From NCBI GenBank assembly GCA_035363095.1, contig DAOSEK010000013.1, forward strand, positions 1 to 28,015: a stretch of DNA of 28,015 bases. The letters run 5' to 3'. Shown here piece after piece: positions 6,734 through 14,655 of the stretch. The stretch's first letter is position 1. Every line of letters begins with the position of its first letter. This DNA is from DAOSEK01 sp035363095 (GTDB taxonomy: Archaea > Nanobdellota > Nanobdellia > Woesearchaeales > UBA119). Below the pieces are notes generated by a model, which did no database searches, was not told where the DNA came from, and worked only from the letters and a program-made list of their open reading frames with translations. A program made the position numbers and the translations under genes.

Positions 6734-7375
6734 ATGAAAGAACTAAACGAAAATAATTACAAAGAATTTGTAAAAAACTCCGATAAATTAGTATTAATTG
6801 ACTTTTGGGCGCCTTGGTGTGGTCCTTGCAGGATGTTAACACCTATACTAGAAGAATTATCAACAGACCCAAAATTATCTTCTGAAATTGAGTTTGCAAG
6901 TATAAATATAGATAATAACCAAAATGTTGCATCTGAATTGATGATAAATTCTATTCCTGCAATTATACTCTTTTCAAAAGAATTAAAACCCATTTGGAAA
7001 CAAGTAGGTTATTTAGGTTCAGATAATCTAAAAAATGCATTGCTTTCAGCAATAAAAAACTCAAATCATAATAAAGATTCTTCAAAAGATTCATCAGCGA
7101 AGTCAATTGATGAGGACAAAAACAAAGATTCCCTTAGTAAGAAAATATATGTATACTCTACACCAAATTGCCCATATTGTCAGATGGCAAAAGATTTTTT
7201 ACTTGAAAACAAAATACAATTTGAAGAAGTAGATGTTTCAGAAAACAGACAGGGTGCACTTGATATGATACAAAAATCAGGTCAAACAGGTGTTCCTGTG
7301 ATTGACATTGACGGAAACATTGTAATAGGTTATGACCTTCCAAGAATCAGGAAATACCTTGGAATAAATCAATAA
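6734..7375 (+). CDS. Thioredoxin-glutaredoxin fusion protein
   Basis: A 213-residue two-domain disulfide oxidoreductase. Residues 1-105 are a thioredoxin domain with active site WCGPC (Cys29, Cys32) and the cis-Pro segment SIPAI. A Ser/Asp/Lys-rich linker spans about 107-135. Residues 136-213 are a glutaredoxin of the YruB/NrdH-like type, with CPYC (Cys146, Cys149) and TGVPVIDIDG...VIGYD. It would pass electrons to disulfide substrates in the cytoplasm, and the adjacent thioredoxin reductase is the likely donor. The start is fixed by a Shine-Dalgarno AAGGTGA about six bases before the ATG. A 5' leader of about 135 nt is predicted from the candidate promoter. Each domain is common; the fusion in one chain is less usual. 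Confidence 0.9.
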   Translation: MKELNENNYKEFVKNSDKLVLIDFWAPWCGPCRMLTPILEELSTDPKLSSEIEFASINIDNNQNVASELMINSIPAIILFSKELKPIWKQVGYLGSDNLKNALLSAIKNSNHNKDSSKDSSAKSIDEDKNKDSLSKKIYVYSTPNCPYCQMAKDFLLENKIQFEEVDVSENRQGALDMIQKSGQTGVPVIDIDGNIVIGYDLPRIRKYLGINQ

Positions 7376-7390
7376 TCTCTGCGCATAAAG

Positions 7391-7423
7391 ATCAAAGTAT
7401 GCGAATTATTCGAATTTCATCAA
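7391..7423 (+). repeat. Short fragment resembling repeat module 3
   Basis: ATCAAAGTATGCGAA followed by ATTTCAT resembles the right part of module 3 (compare about 6338-6372 and 21053-21085). It is short and degenerate, so common origin is only suggested. Confidence 0.35.
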
Positions 7424-7469
7424 AGCAATAAAAATATAAACAAAGCCATATCTAAGAAGCTAAACTGTA

Positions 7470-7518
7470 AGTAATTTATATAACTCAAATGAAAAACTTG
7501 TAAGTAGTTTATATAACT
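7470..7518 (+). promoter_or_regulatory. Duplicated TATA element upstream of trxB
   Basis: GTAATTTATATAACT (7470-7484) recurs as GTAGTTTATATAACT (7504-7518), 34 nt apart. The first copy would start transcription near 7503, giving a leader of about 24 nt before the ATG at 7527. The second would start it near 7538, downstream of that ATG and upstream of the next in-frame ATG at 7557. Two promoters could therefore give two N-termini. Confidence 0.5.
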
Positions 7519-7526
7519 AATAAAAA

Positions 7527-8540
7527 ATGGAAGAGAAAATTAATCCAATCCAAGATATGCAATCTGATACAACCCTTGAAAAAAATAAGATTGCAACCCC
7601 AGTTTTTGATGTAGGTATAATCGGTGGAGGACCCGCAGGAATGTCTTGCGCAATATATGCAGGAAGATATCTTCTAAAGACCGCTATATTCACACAGATT
7701 CGCGGAGGTGCAATAATTGATACTATATCTGTTGAAAATTACCCTGGCATCACAAAAACTACTGGTTTTGATTTGATGCAAACAATGTATAATCAATCAA
7801 AAAATTTTGGTGCCCAGATTTTTGAAGAAGAAATAGTTTCTTTTGAAAATAAAAATAATATTTTTACAATAACTGCTAAATCTGGAAATACCTTTAAAGC
7901 AAGGTCAGTACTCCTTGCAACAGGACTCTCAAGAAGAAAACTAAACATTCCAAATGAAGACAAGTTCATTGGAAAAGGTCTTTCCTATTGTGCAACATGC
8001 GACGCATTCTTCTTCAAAGGAAAAACAGTAGGAGTAATCGGTGGTGGGAATTCTGCTGCTGTTGCTGCACTTTTACTTAAAGATTATGCCCAAAAATTAT
8101 ACATAATTCAAAAATATCCAGAATTAAAATGCGAGCCATATTGGAAACAGCAAATAGAATCAACTTCCAACATAGAGCAAATAACAAATGTAAAAATCGA
8201 GTCCATTATTGGCGATGAGATGGTAGAAGGCATTATCCTAGACAACGGCCTTAGAATAAAACTTGATGGCATATTTGTAGAAACTGGCTCAACTCCACTA
8301 GCTTCTCTTGCAAAAATGCTTGGCATAAAAATGGATGAGCAAGGTTTCATCATAGTTGATGAGCACATGAAAACAAATATAGATTTTGTATACTCTGCAG
8401 GGGATATCACAACCGGCTCAGCAAAGCTTAGACAAATTGTTACCGCTGCAAGTGAAGGTGCTATTGCTGCAACCTCAATATACAAAGCATTACAAGAAAA
8501 GCAGGGACGCAACTCAAAAACCCTTCCAAATGGCTATTAA
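7527..8540 (+). CDS. trxB: Thioredoxin reductase-like flavoprotein
   Basis: A 337-residue FAD-dependent reductase that probably reduces the thioredoxin fusion encoded just upstream. The FAD-binding GGGPAG is at 33-38, the redox-active CATC at Cys155 and Cys158, a second Rossmann motif GGGNSA at about 172-177, and the C-terminal FAD contact SAGDITTG near residue 290. The region that normally contains the NADPH 2'-phosphate-binding HRRxxxR instead reads YIIQKYPELKCEP. NADPH specificity is therefore doubtful; some archaeal homologues, such as that of Thermoplasma, lack this motif and do not use NADPH. About 25 residues precede the FAD domain, and a second start at Met11 (7557) is possible. Expression is likely from its own duplicated TATA region. 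Confidence 0.88.
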   Translation: MEEKINPIQDMQSDTTLEKNKIATPVFDVGIIGGGPAGMSCAIYAGRYLLKTAIFTQIRGGAIIDTISVENYPGITKTTGFDLMQTMYNQSKNFGAQIFEEEIVSFENKNNIFTITAKSGNTFKARSVLLATGLSRRKLNIPNEDKFIGKGLSYCATCDAFFFKGKTVGVIGGGNSAAVAALLLKDYAQKLYIIQKYPELKCEPYWKQQIESTSNIEQITNVKIESIIGDEMVEGIILDNGLRIKLDGIFVETGSTPLASLAKMLGIKMDEQGFIIVDEHMKTNIDFVYSAGDITTGSAKLRQIVTAASEGAIAATSIYKALQEKQGRNSKTLPNGY

Positions 8541-8582
8541 TCATTAATAACGCCCTGTGATTATATCTAAAAACGATTACTA

Positions 8583-8635
8583 TTTAAAACTATTAGTCTT
8601 TAAAACTATTAATCTTTAAAACTATTAATCTTTAA
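8583..8635 (+). repeat. 16-bp tandem repeat, three units, upstream of the HTH gene
   Basis: TTTAAAACTATTAGTC (8583-8598) is followed by two copies of TTTAAAACTATTAATC (8599-8614, 8615-8630) and a partial TTTAAG. The array lies about 130 nt before the HTH gene and just after trxB. It could be an iterated binding site or a simple replication-slippage array. Confidence 0.75.
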
Positions 8636-8684
8636 GGGTATGGCAGTTTAACATCTTTGTTAATTCAAGATTATTTAATTAAAA

Positions 8685-8727
8685 TGGAAAACCTCAGCAT
8701 AAATGACGAGGTATGTCGCGAAATCAT
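8685..8727 (+). repeat. Partial, decayed repeat module 3 (copy C)
   Basis: AAAACCTCAGCATAAATGACG with the following AGGTAT and TCGCGAA matches the left end of module 3 (compare 6251-6275 and 20949-20983). The palindrome at 8692-8711 carries mismatches in the stem, so this copy is degenerate. It ends about 25 nt before the Shine-Dalgarno of the HTH gene. Confidence 0.6.
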
Positions 8728-8760
8728 TAGATTTACTTAAAAACTAAAAAGGTGAATAAT

Positions 8761-9105
8761 ATGCTATACTTTGCATGCAAAAAAATAGACTTTTCAGAGC
8801 TTGTAAGATGCAGTTTTCAAATAAGTAAAACTGAGTATAAGATACTAAAAAAACTCATGTCTCGAAAAACCCCTATGACTGTATCAGAAATTGCTCAACA
8901 ATTTGATAAAGAGAGGACAACAATTCAAAAAGCAGTCCAAAATCTTCATGACAAGAAATTAATCGATAGACGTCAGATTAATCTTAATAACGGTGGATAT
9001 ATTTATTATTACCTTGTAAAAGACAAAGACCAAATTAAAAAAAGAATAAAAGACATTGTAACAGGATGGTATAAATCTGTAATATCTTCAATTGATGACA
9101 TGTAA
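8761..9105 (+). CDS. Small winged-helix transcriptional regulator (TrmB/MarR-like)
   Basis: A 114-residue DNA-binding protein. Residues about 20-80 form a winged helix: ISKTEYKILKKLM, then VSEIAQQFDKERTTIQKAVQNLHDKKLIDRR as the helix-turn-helix and recognition helix, then a beta wing ending in YIYYYLV. The C-terminal helix (KKRIKDIVTGWYKSVISSI) may dimerise. Two N-terminal cysteines (Cys6, Cys17) lie before the HTH; given the thioredoxin genes upstream they could sense redox state, but this is inference. A GTG frame start at 8752 is possible. The GGTGA Shine-Dalgarno at 8751-8755 overlaps it and sits correctly for the ATG at 8761, which I choose. Confidence 0.8.
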   Translation: MLYFACKKIDFSELVRCSFQISKTEYKILKKLMSRKTPMTVSEIAQQFDKERTTIQKAVQNLHDKKLIDRRQINLNNGGYIYYYLVKDKDQIKKRIKDIVTGWYKSVISSIDDM

Positions 9106-9206
9106 ACCATCTAAATGTCTGTTAATGTATCCGTTAAAGTGACTTTTAACATGGATTTCAAGAAAAAACTTTTTTAATCAAGAGTACTTTTTTAAATTAG
9201 GATAAG

Positions 9207-9878
9207 ATGAAAATGAAAAAAGATCTTAACATTCAAGACATGAATGATTCTAATCAATCAAAAAGTTCTATAAATAAAGAAACTTTGAAATCTTCTAATC
9301 AAAATTACTCAAATCTCAAATTGGAGGTTAAAAACAAAAGGATCTTAATCTTTTTATTATTGTTGCTGTTAATCTTTTTTATTATAATAAGCACCTTGAT
9401 AATAGCTCCTATCTTAATAGGAAATATAATTATCAACTCCCAACGTGATTCCTTAATTGATCTGCATAATGACTTGTCAGATTCACTCTCAGATAAACAC
9501 CTTGAAAATTTAAAGGAAAGCACATCTAAATTTTCTATATCTAAATACGAAATTGCATTAAAAAAGGGTCAGAGTGTAGAATTGTTTTATGCAATAAGAA
9601 ATATTTTTGATACGGAAACCAATTTCAAGGTTATTATAGAACCAATTGTTTCAGGTCAAAATGAAATGTCTCAAAAAGAGCTATTAGATTCGTTAGAAAT
9701 TCTAAGTTTTGACTCTGAAAAAAATATAAAACCCTCTAAAGTAGAAGTAGGAAGAATTATGCTAAAAATAATAAATGAATCCGTTTTTGTTCCATCACTC
9801 TACCCAATCAGCCTAAAAGTTATAACCGAGGATGGATCTGAGTATGATTCTAAAAATTTTGTAATAACGGTTTCATAA
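9207..9878 (+). CDS. Single-pass membrane protein of unknown function
   Basis: A 223-residue protein I do not recognise. Residues 1-45 are hydrophilic and Ser/Lys/Asn-rich, followed by a strong transmembrane segment at about 48-75 (LIFLLLLLLIFFIIISTLIIAPILI). Basic residues precede the segment, favouring an N-in topology with an external domain of about 150 residues. That domain has alternating hydrophobic residues (VELFYAIRNIF, NFKVIIEPIV, YPISLKVITEDGSEYDSKNFVITV) suggestive of an immunoglobulin-like beta sandwich. An ATG at 9213 is an alternative start. The gene lies alone after the HTH gene and converges on pheT with 20 nt between the stops. A poly-T-rich direct repeat (ACTTTTTTAA) lies just upstream. 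Confidence 0.6.
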   Translation: MKMKKDLNIQDMNDSNQSKSSINKETLKSSNQNYSNLKLEVKNKRILIFLLLLLLIFFIIISTLIIAPILIGNIIINSQRDSLIDLHNDLSDSLSDKHLENLKESTSKFSISKYEIALKKGQSVELFYAIRNIFDTETNFKVIIEPIVSGQNEMSQKELLDSLEILSFDSEKNIKPSKVEVGRIMLKIINESVFVPSLYPISLKVITEDGSEYDSKNFVITVS

Positions 9879-9898
9879 ATAAGAATTATTTAAAAACT

Positions 9899-11572
9899 TT
9901 AATTTCTTCTTGTAATAATATCAAATAAAATCTCAAGTTCTAACTCAAAAAAAGAGGTTGGCATATCCAAACCATAAGCTGAAATAACCCTTGGCTCAAT
10001 CTCTCCTATACTCCCAATCTCTTTTTCACCATACATGATTTTTCCTGCTCTCCCCTTAATAAAGCCCTCCTCACAAGATTCAACAATAGAGCATCTCAAA
10101 TCAAGCTGAGAAAACAAAACATCCAAAACCTGCTTTATTTTTGTAAAATCAGAATTCTTTGAACTTATCGCACATCCTAAGCGTTCACACTCAATAAAAT
10201 CTCTATCTCCTTTCTTCTCAAAACATCTACCGATCTCAAAAATACTTTGAGGAAATTCCCTAGTCTTATTTTGTGCAAGAGTAATAAAAATACTTGGTCT
10301 TATTCTTTTTCTCATAAAACTATAATCAATAGTATTAGGGTTTTCTATCTCAACCGTGTTTTCCATTCCAATATTGCTATTAATAATATCCTTTGCTCCA
10401 ATCAAAGAATAGTTTTTTACTTCAATAAATCCAGCACCGATCAGAATTTCTCTAATAATATTTGCTATCTTTGAGCTGTTCTCTTCACTACTTTCAGTAT
10501 AAATATCAGCAATCTTTTCAGGGATATTATCATATCCTACTCCTATTGCAATATCTTCGACCAAATCAATCTGACTCAAAATATCAAACCTATAAGAGGG
10601 TATAATCGCTTTCTTATTTTTTTGATCAAAACCTATGCCCATTTTTAAAAAAGCTGATTTAACCATCATTAAATCTAACTTAATCCCCAATATTTTTTGT
10701 GCATAAGAAATATCAAAATCAATCTCTTTATTTGAAAGGTCTGGAGTAATAACCTCAAAATCTGGATAAATTATTTTCATTTGTTCAATTCTTGCACCCA
10801 TATCAATCAAAGCACACGATATAATACTAAGCCCAGCTTTCAAGTATTCCAAATCAAATCCTGAACACTCAATAAAAACATCAGTAGTATTTTTCGTTAT
10901 TCTTCCAGTATCATCAGAATTAACAATTGGTGGAACAGAAAGCACATTTCCTAAAGAATCCCTAAAACAGGGAAACAAATCCAATCCTTCCAAAAGCTTG
11001 GCATATTCTTTTCCTGTTGGATGCCTCTCTAAAAGCTCAATAGCATTCATGGTTTCATTAGCTTCAAGTGGTTTAAAGATAATATCTTTTGGTTTTTCTC
11101 CTCTATAACTGATAGGAAGACTAATTTTTTCTAATGGATAAATCCCTATTGCCATTTTCTTTCTTTTTCTTCCAAAAGTAACATGAAGCATCTCCTGAAT
11201 TTGTATGATTTCTTTTATCAATTCGTCATTAAAACATATTCCCTTAGCAATAGCACAAGCAGTATAAGGTCTTACTTTAGAAACGCTTTTATCAACATTC
11301 ACAATATATTTACTCTTATCAAAATCAACTAACTTTGCAGAATATTTCTTTATATTTTTATCAATAGAAAGAAAGTATCTCATTGCTCTTGCAATCCCTA
11401 CACAAGACAAAAGATCAGGTCTATTAGCAAAAGCTTCAACACTAATCTCCTTATCATTAATCCCCTCTAACGATGCTCCCATATCTGAAAAAACCTTTGA
11501 AAGTTCTTCCTCTCTTAGTTCCCTTGAAACTAATTTTGCTAACCTCTTTTTATCAATTTTAATAGTTGGCAT
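9899..11572 (-). CDS. pheT: Phenylalanyl-tRNA synthetase beta subunit, archaeal type
   Basis: A 557-residue beta subunit of the alpha2-beta2 PheRS that charges tRNA-Phe; this subunit carries tRNA binding and editing functions. It is the short archaeal/eukaryotic form without the bacterial N-terminal EMAP-like and C-terminal FDX domains. The N-terminal region contains NRPDLLSCVGIARAMRYFL, the middle has B3/B4-like editing segments with VPPIVNSDDTGRIT, and a B5-like segment (ILGIKLDLMMVKSAFLKMGIGF) precedes the pseudo-catalytic domain (FEIGRCFEKKG, GRAGKIMYGEKEIGSIGEIEP). It starts four bases after the pheS stop, so the two are one operon with probable translational coupling. Confidence 0.95.
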   Translation of the reverse strand: MPTIKIDKKRLAKLVSRELREEELSKVFSDMGASLEGINDKEISVEAFANRPDLLSCVGIARAMRYFLSIDKNIKKYSAKLVDFDKSKYIVNVDKSVSKVRPYTACAIAKGICFNDELIKEIIQIQEMLHVTFGRKRKKMAIGIYPLEKISLPISYRGEKPKDIIFKPLEANETMNAIELLERHPTGKEYAKLLEGLDLFPCFRDSLGNVLSVPPIVNSDDTGRITKNTTDVFIECSGFDLEYLKAGLSIISCALIDMGARIEQMKIIYPDFEVITPDLSNKEIDFDISYAQKILGIKLDLMMVKSAFLKMGIGFDQKNKKAIIPSYRFDILSQIDLVEDIAIGVGYDNIPEKIADIYTESSEENSSKIANIIREILIGAGFIEVKNYSLIGAKDIINSNIGMENTVEIENPNTIDYSFMRKRIRPSIFITLAQNKTREFPQSIFEIGRCFEKKGDRDFIECERLGCAISSKNSDFTKIKQVLDVLFSQLDLRCSIVESCEEGFIKGRAGKIMYGEKEIGSIGEIEPRVISAYGLDMPTSFFELELEILFDIITRRN

Positions 11573-11576
11573 ATAT

Positions 11577-13127
11577 CTAAACCCTGCTGAATTTTTTTAT
11601 ATTTCTAAGCATAGACAAGTCATTTTTATATATATCTCTAATATCTGAAAATTCATAATATGGCATAATGATTCTTCCCATTCCAAGACCCCACGCTAAA
11701 ACAGGAATCTCTCTGCCAAAAAGTGCCTTTGTTACTTCAGGTCTAAACATCCCTGCTCCACCTAACTCCATCCAAGACTTTTTCTCTTCAAGATATACTT
11801 CCACTTCTGCAGATGGCTCAGTATATGGAAAAAAAGAAGGCTTAATTCGAACCTTATCATAACCCATCTTTTTATAAAACTCCCTTAAATACCCCTTTAA
11901 ACACGAAAAATTCACATCATCGCTAATCACTATACCTTCAATTTGGTAAAACTCAAAGAGATGACTCCAATCAAGTGCTTCATTTCTAAACACCTTGCCT
12001 ATCGAGAAAAATTTATTGGGTAAATCTTCCTTTTTAAGACGTGCTAATGTTCTTGCTGAAAGCACAGTGCAATGGGTTCTTAAAAGCATCTTTTTTGAAA
12101 CCTCTAAATCAAGTTTCTCACCCCAACCTTTGCTTTTTTTATCAAGCCCATTTTGATGCATATCGCTAATATTGGCAAACAAATTCTTTGGAACATCTTG
12201 ATTTCCTTTAATATAAAAAGTATCCTGCATTTCCCTTGCAGGATGATCCTGAGGAACAAACAAAGAATCCAAATCCCAAAAAGCACTTTGGATATAATCT
12301 CCTGAAATCTCTTTAAATCCCATTTCTATCCAAATTCTCTTGATAAACTCAATTGCTTCATTTTCAAGATGCTTTTTTCCAATCGAAATCTTTGGTACAT
12401 TAATCTCAACATCAATATGCCTAAAATCCTTTTTTTTCCATTCACCTGACTTTATAACTTCTGGGGAGACCTTGTCAATCAAATCAAGCTTTTCTGATTT
12501 CTTCTTAATCTCATGCCCTAAAGAAGTAAGAACAATGATCCTATCCTTTTCAACTTTTTTTTCAATAAAATCCTTCCTTTTTGAAAGTTCACTAATAACT
12601 AATCTCTCATCCTTATCAAGAGATTCTTCATAAAGGCCATTAGAAATCTTTTCAATAACCTTCTCTTCAAAAAAGCCCTTCTTTAAAAGTGTGAGTCCTT
12701 CTTTTGTAATCCTGATTATCTTATCTTGATTTAAAGATATAGCATTTTTCCTTCTAAGCTGACCAATTGAGAAATTAATCTCAAAATTATCAAGTCCTAA
12801 CTCTTTTTGTGCTTGCTGAATGCTTAGACCATCTTCTTCTCTTTTAGAGATTCCTATCAAAAGCCTTTTCTCTGCAAGTCCCATCTTGATTGCTTGCAAA
12901 CCATTTTTTCCTAAAGTAATCTTAGTGCCCTCTTTTTTCTCCAACTTTAAAATAGCCTTATTTTCAAGCCATTGAAGCGCTCTCATAATCTCAACTTCTG
13001 TTAGTCCTTCTTTACCAACTATCTCGCTTAAAAGGGAATCATTAGAAATATGTCTAATTACTTTCTGCTCCAATGGATGAAGCTTATATATAAGATTATT
13101 AATGATATCTTTACTTTGTTCACTCAT
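11577..13127 (-). CDS. pheS: Phenylalanyl-tRNA synthetase alpha subunit, archaeal type
   Basis: The catalytic class II subunit of PheRS. Residues 1-230 hold tandem winged-helix domains (for example LEQKVIRHISNDSLLSEI...LTEVEIMRALQWLENKAI) typical of archaeal and eukaryotic PheRS alpha. The catalytic core follows, with motif 2 FRNEALDWSHLFEFYQIEG, a phenylalanine-pocket segment PYTEPSAEVEVY and motif 3 GLGMGRIIM. A GTG at 13139 would add four residues (MSEK). I prefer the ATG at 13127 (516 residues) because a TATA-like TGTAAATAAG lies about 26 nt upstream of it. The first gene of the pheST operon. Confidence 0.93.
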   Translation of the reverse strand: MSEQSKDIINNLIYKLHPLEQKVIRHISNDSLLSEIVGKEGLTEVEIMRALQWLENKAILKLEKKEGTKITLGKNGLQAIKMGLAEKRLLIGISKREEDGLSIQQAQKELGLDNFEINFSIGQLRRKNAISLNQDKIIRITKEGLTLLKKGFFEEKVIEKISNGLYEESLDKDERLVISELSKRKDFIEKKVEKDRIIVLTSLGHEIKKKSEKLDLIDKVSPEVIKSGEWKKKDFRHIDVEINVPKISIGKKHLENEAIEFIKRIWIEMGFKEISGDYIQSAFWDLDSLFVPQDHPAREMQDTFYIKGNQDVPKNLFANISDMHQNGLDKKSKGWGEKLDLEVSKKMLLRTHCTVLSARTLARLKKEDLPNKFFSIGKVFRNEALDWSHLFEFYQIEGIVISDDVNFSCLKGYLREFYKKMGYDKVRIKPSFFPYTEPSAEVEVYLEEKKSWMELGGAGMFRPEVTKALFGREIPVLAWGLGMGRIIMPYYEFSDIRDIYKNDLSMLRNIKKFSRV

Positions 13128-13352
13128 TTTTTCACTCACACTTATTTACACTTGCTTCTAAAAATAGTCCCTTAAGGATAATCAATTCTTAATAACATAC
13201 CAAAACAAAAAAACCACAATTATTTAATTAGATATTGCCTAAACAAGATATTATTTAAACATTACTATTCTCTTTTCATAACTAACAAATCTTATTAATG
13301 TTATGATAATTTTATGAAATTGCAATATTATTTTTATATTTTAATCTTTTTT

Positions 13353-13406
13353 TCTTTTAAATTACCAACATACTTCTCCCTTTAGGGCGAGGTTGTTGAT
13401 TTATCT
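13353..13406 (+). repeat. Partial repeat module 2 (copy D), overlapping the DRG stop codon
   Basis: CTTTTAAATTACCAACATAC, then CCCTTTAGGGCGAGGTTGTT and GATTTATCT, matches the right half of module 2 (compare 3169-3221). The left half with the CGCT/AGCG hairpin is missing. The shared end GATTTATCT includes the minus-strand TAA (13401-13403) of the DRG gene, so the fragment abuts that coding region. Confidence 0.7.
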
Positions 13407-14495
13407 TGTGTGTATCTCTAATATATCGCTATCAGCTAATGTGTGATGTTGCATTACCCTTTGTCCTTCAAACTTAGCGCTCTTGCCCCAAATCCTAGCA
13501 AACTTAAAATTCTTAAACATATCTTTATGAAGCTTTTTACAAACGTCTCCTATTGTAGAATCCCTAAAGGTAATAAGGGGTATCTGCATATCAGCATCTT
13601 TATTTGGCTCTTTCATATAGACCCTTATCAAATCCAATCTATTAAATATCAGTTCCTTTAATTTGTCAATATTTAATTTGTTCTTTGCAGAGATAATTAA
13701 ATCAGGCTTAATAGTATTTTTAATCCTTTCAATTTGCTTTTCATCTAAAAGGTCTGATTTATTCACTACAACAATTCCTGGCAGGTATTTTTTATTTGCT
13801 TCAATACAATCAATAAAATCATCATCTGTTATATCTTCTCTAATGATTATATCACAATTAGCGATTTTAAATTCTCTTAAAATTGCTTTGATAGTGTCTT
13901 GGTTAAGCTTTGTAAGTCTAATTGTGCTTCTGATAAATATTCCTCCATTAGCCTTCTTTGAGATGGTTAAATGAGGCTTTTTCTTATTGATTCTAATCCC
14001 TGCATCACGAACTTCCTTAAGAATTGTTTCATATTCATTAAGCCTTAAACCATCAACTAAGATAATACACAAATCTGCATTTCTAATACAAGATAAAACC
14101 TCTTTTCCCCTTCCTCTTCCTGAGGCTGCTCCTTCAACAATCCCAGGGACATCTAAAATCTGAATTTTTGCCTCATTGTATTCTAAAATCCCTGGAATAA
14201 CACTAAGTGTTGTAAAGGCATACTCTCCGACCTCAGAATTTGCATCAGTAAGAGAATTTAAAAGCGTAGACTTTCCAGAAGATGGAAAGCCTATAAGAAT
14301 CGCAGTTCCATCCCCACTTCTTCTAACAACATACCCCTGAGACCCTCCCGATTTTGAGCTTCTCCCTTCAGCTTTTTCCTTTAGCTTAGCAATCTTTGCT
14401 TTTACAAGTCCGATATGAGCCTCAGATCTTTTATTATACTTTGTTTTTGACAGCTCCTGCTTAAGCTCATCAATCTCTTTCCAGTAATTGACCAT
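13401..14495 (-). CDS. DRG-family GTPase with TGS domain
   Basis: A 364-residue member of the DRG branch of the OBG/HflX-like GTPases, which act with ribosomes in archaea and eukaryotes. An N-terminal helical region (about 1-50) precedes the G domain: P-loop GFPSSGKS at 69-76, TT in the switch at about 95-96, DVPG at 115-118, NKSD at 245-248 and SAK at 269-271. An S5D2L-like insertion lies at about 165-235. A C-terminal TGS domain covers about 288-362 (IPLITFRDSTIGDVCKKLHKD...ILEIH). The leaderless start is supported by a TATA box. The 3' end touches repeat copy D. Confidence 0.93.
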   Translation of the reverse strand: MVNYWKEIDELKQELSKTKYNKRSEAHIGLVKAKIAKLKEKAEGRSSKSGGSQGYVVRRSGDGTAILIGFPSSGKSTLLNSLTDANSEVGEYAFTTLSVIPGILEYNEAKIQILDVPGIVEGAASGRGRGKEVLSCIRNADLCIILVDGLRLNEYETILKEVRDAGIRINKKKPHLTISKKANGGIFIRSTIRLTKLNQDTIKAILREFKIANCDIIIREDITDDDFIDCIEANKKYLPGIVVVNKSDLLDEKQIERIKNTIKPDLIISAKNKLNIDKLKELIFNRLDLIRVYMKEPNKDADMQIPLITFRDSTIGDVCKKLHKDMFKNFKFARIWGKSAKFEGQRVMQHHTLADSDILEIHTR

Positions 14496-14518
14496 GATTT
14501 AGATAGAATATGATATCT

Positions 14519-14530
14519 GTTTTATAAAAG
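14519..14530 (-). promoter_or_regulatory. TATA box for the DRG GTPase gene
   Basis: On the minus strand CTTTTATAAAAC is centred about 30 nt before the ATG ending at 14495, consistent with a leaderless transcript. Confidence 0.6.
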
Positions 14531-14618
14531 TAGCGTTGTAATCAAACGTTGTTAGAAAAAACCAAAAACTCAAAAATCCTTTTTCCAAAAAAAACCCTTA
14601 ATCAAAAAAGTTTCTAAA

Positions 14619-14628
14619 ACTTTATAAT
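14619..14628 (+). promoter_or_regulatory. TATA box for the MATE transporter gene
   Basis: ACTTTATAAT is centred about 32 nt before the ATG at 14656, giving a leader of only a few bases. It is divergent from the DRG promoter about 95 nt away. Confidence 0.55.
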
Positions 14629-14655
14629 CTACTTCATTTCTCCAAAAAAATTGCA

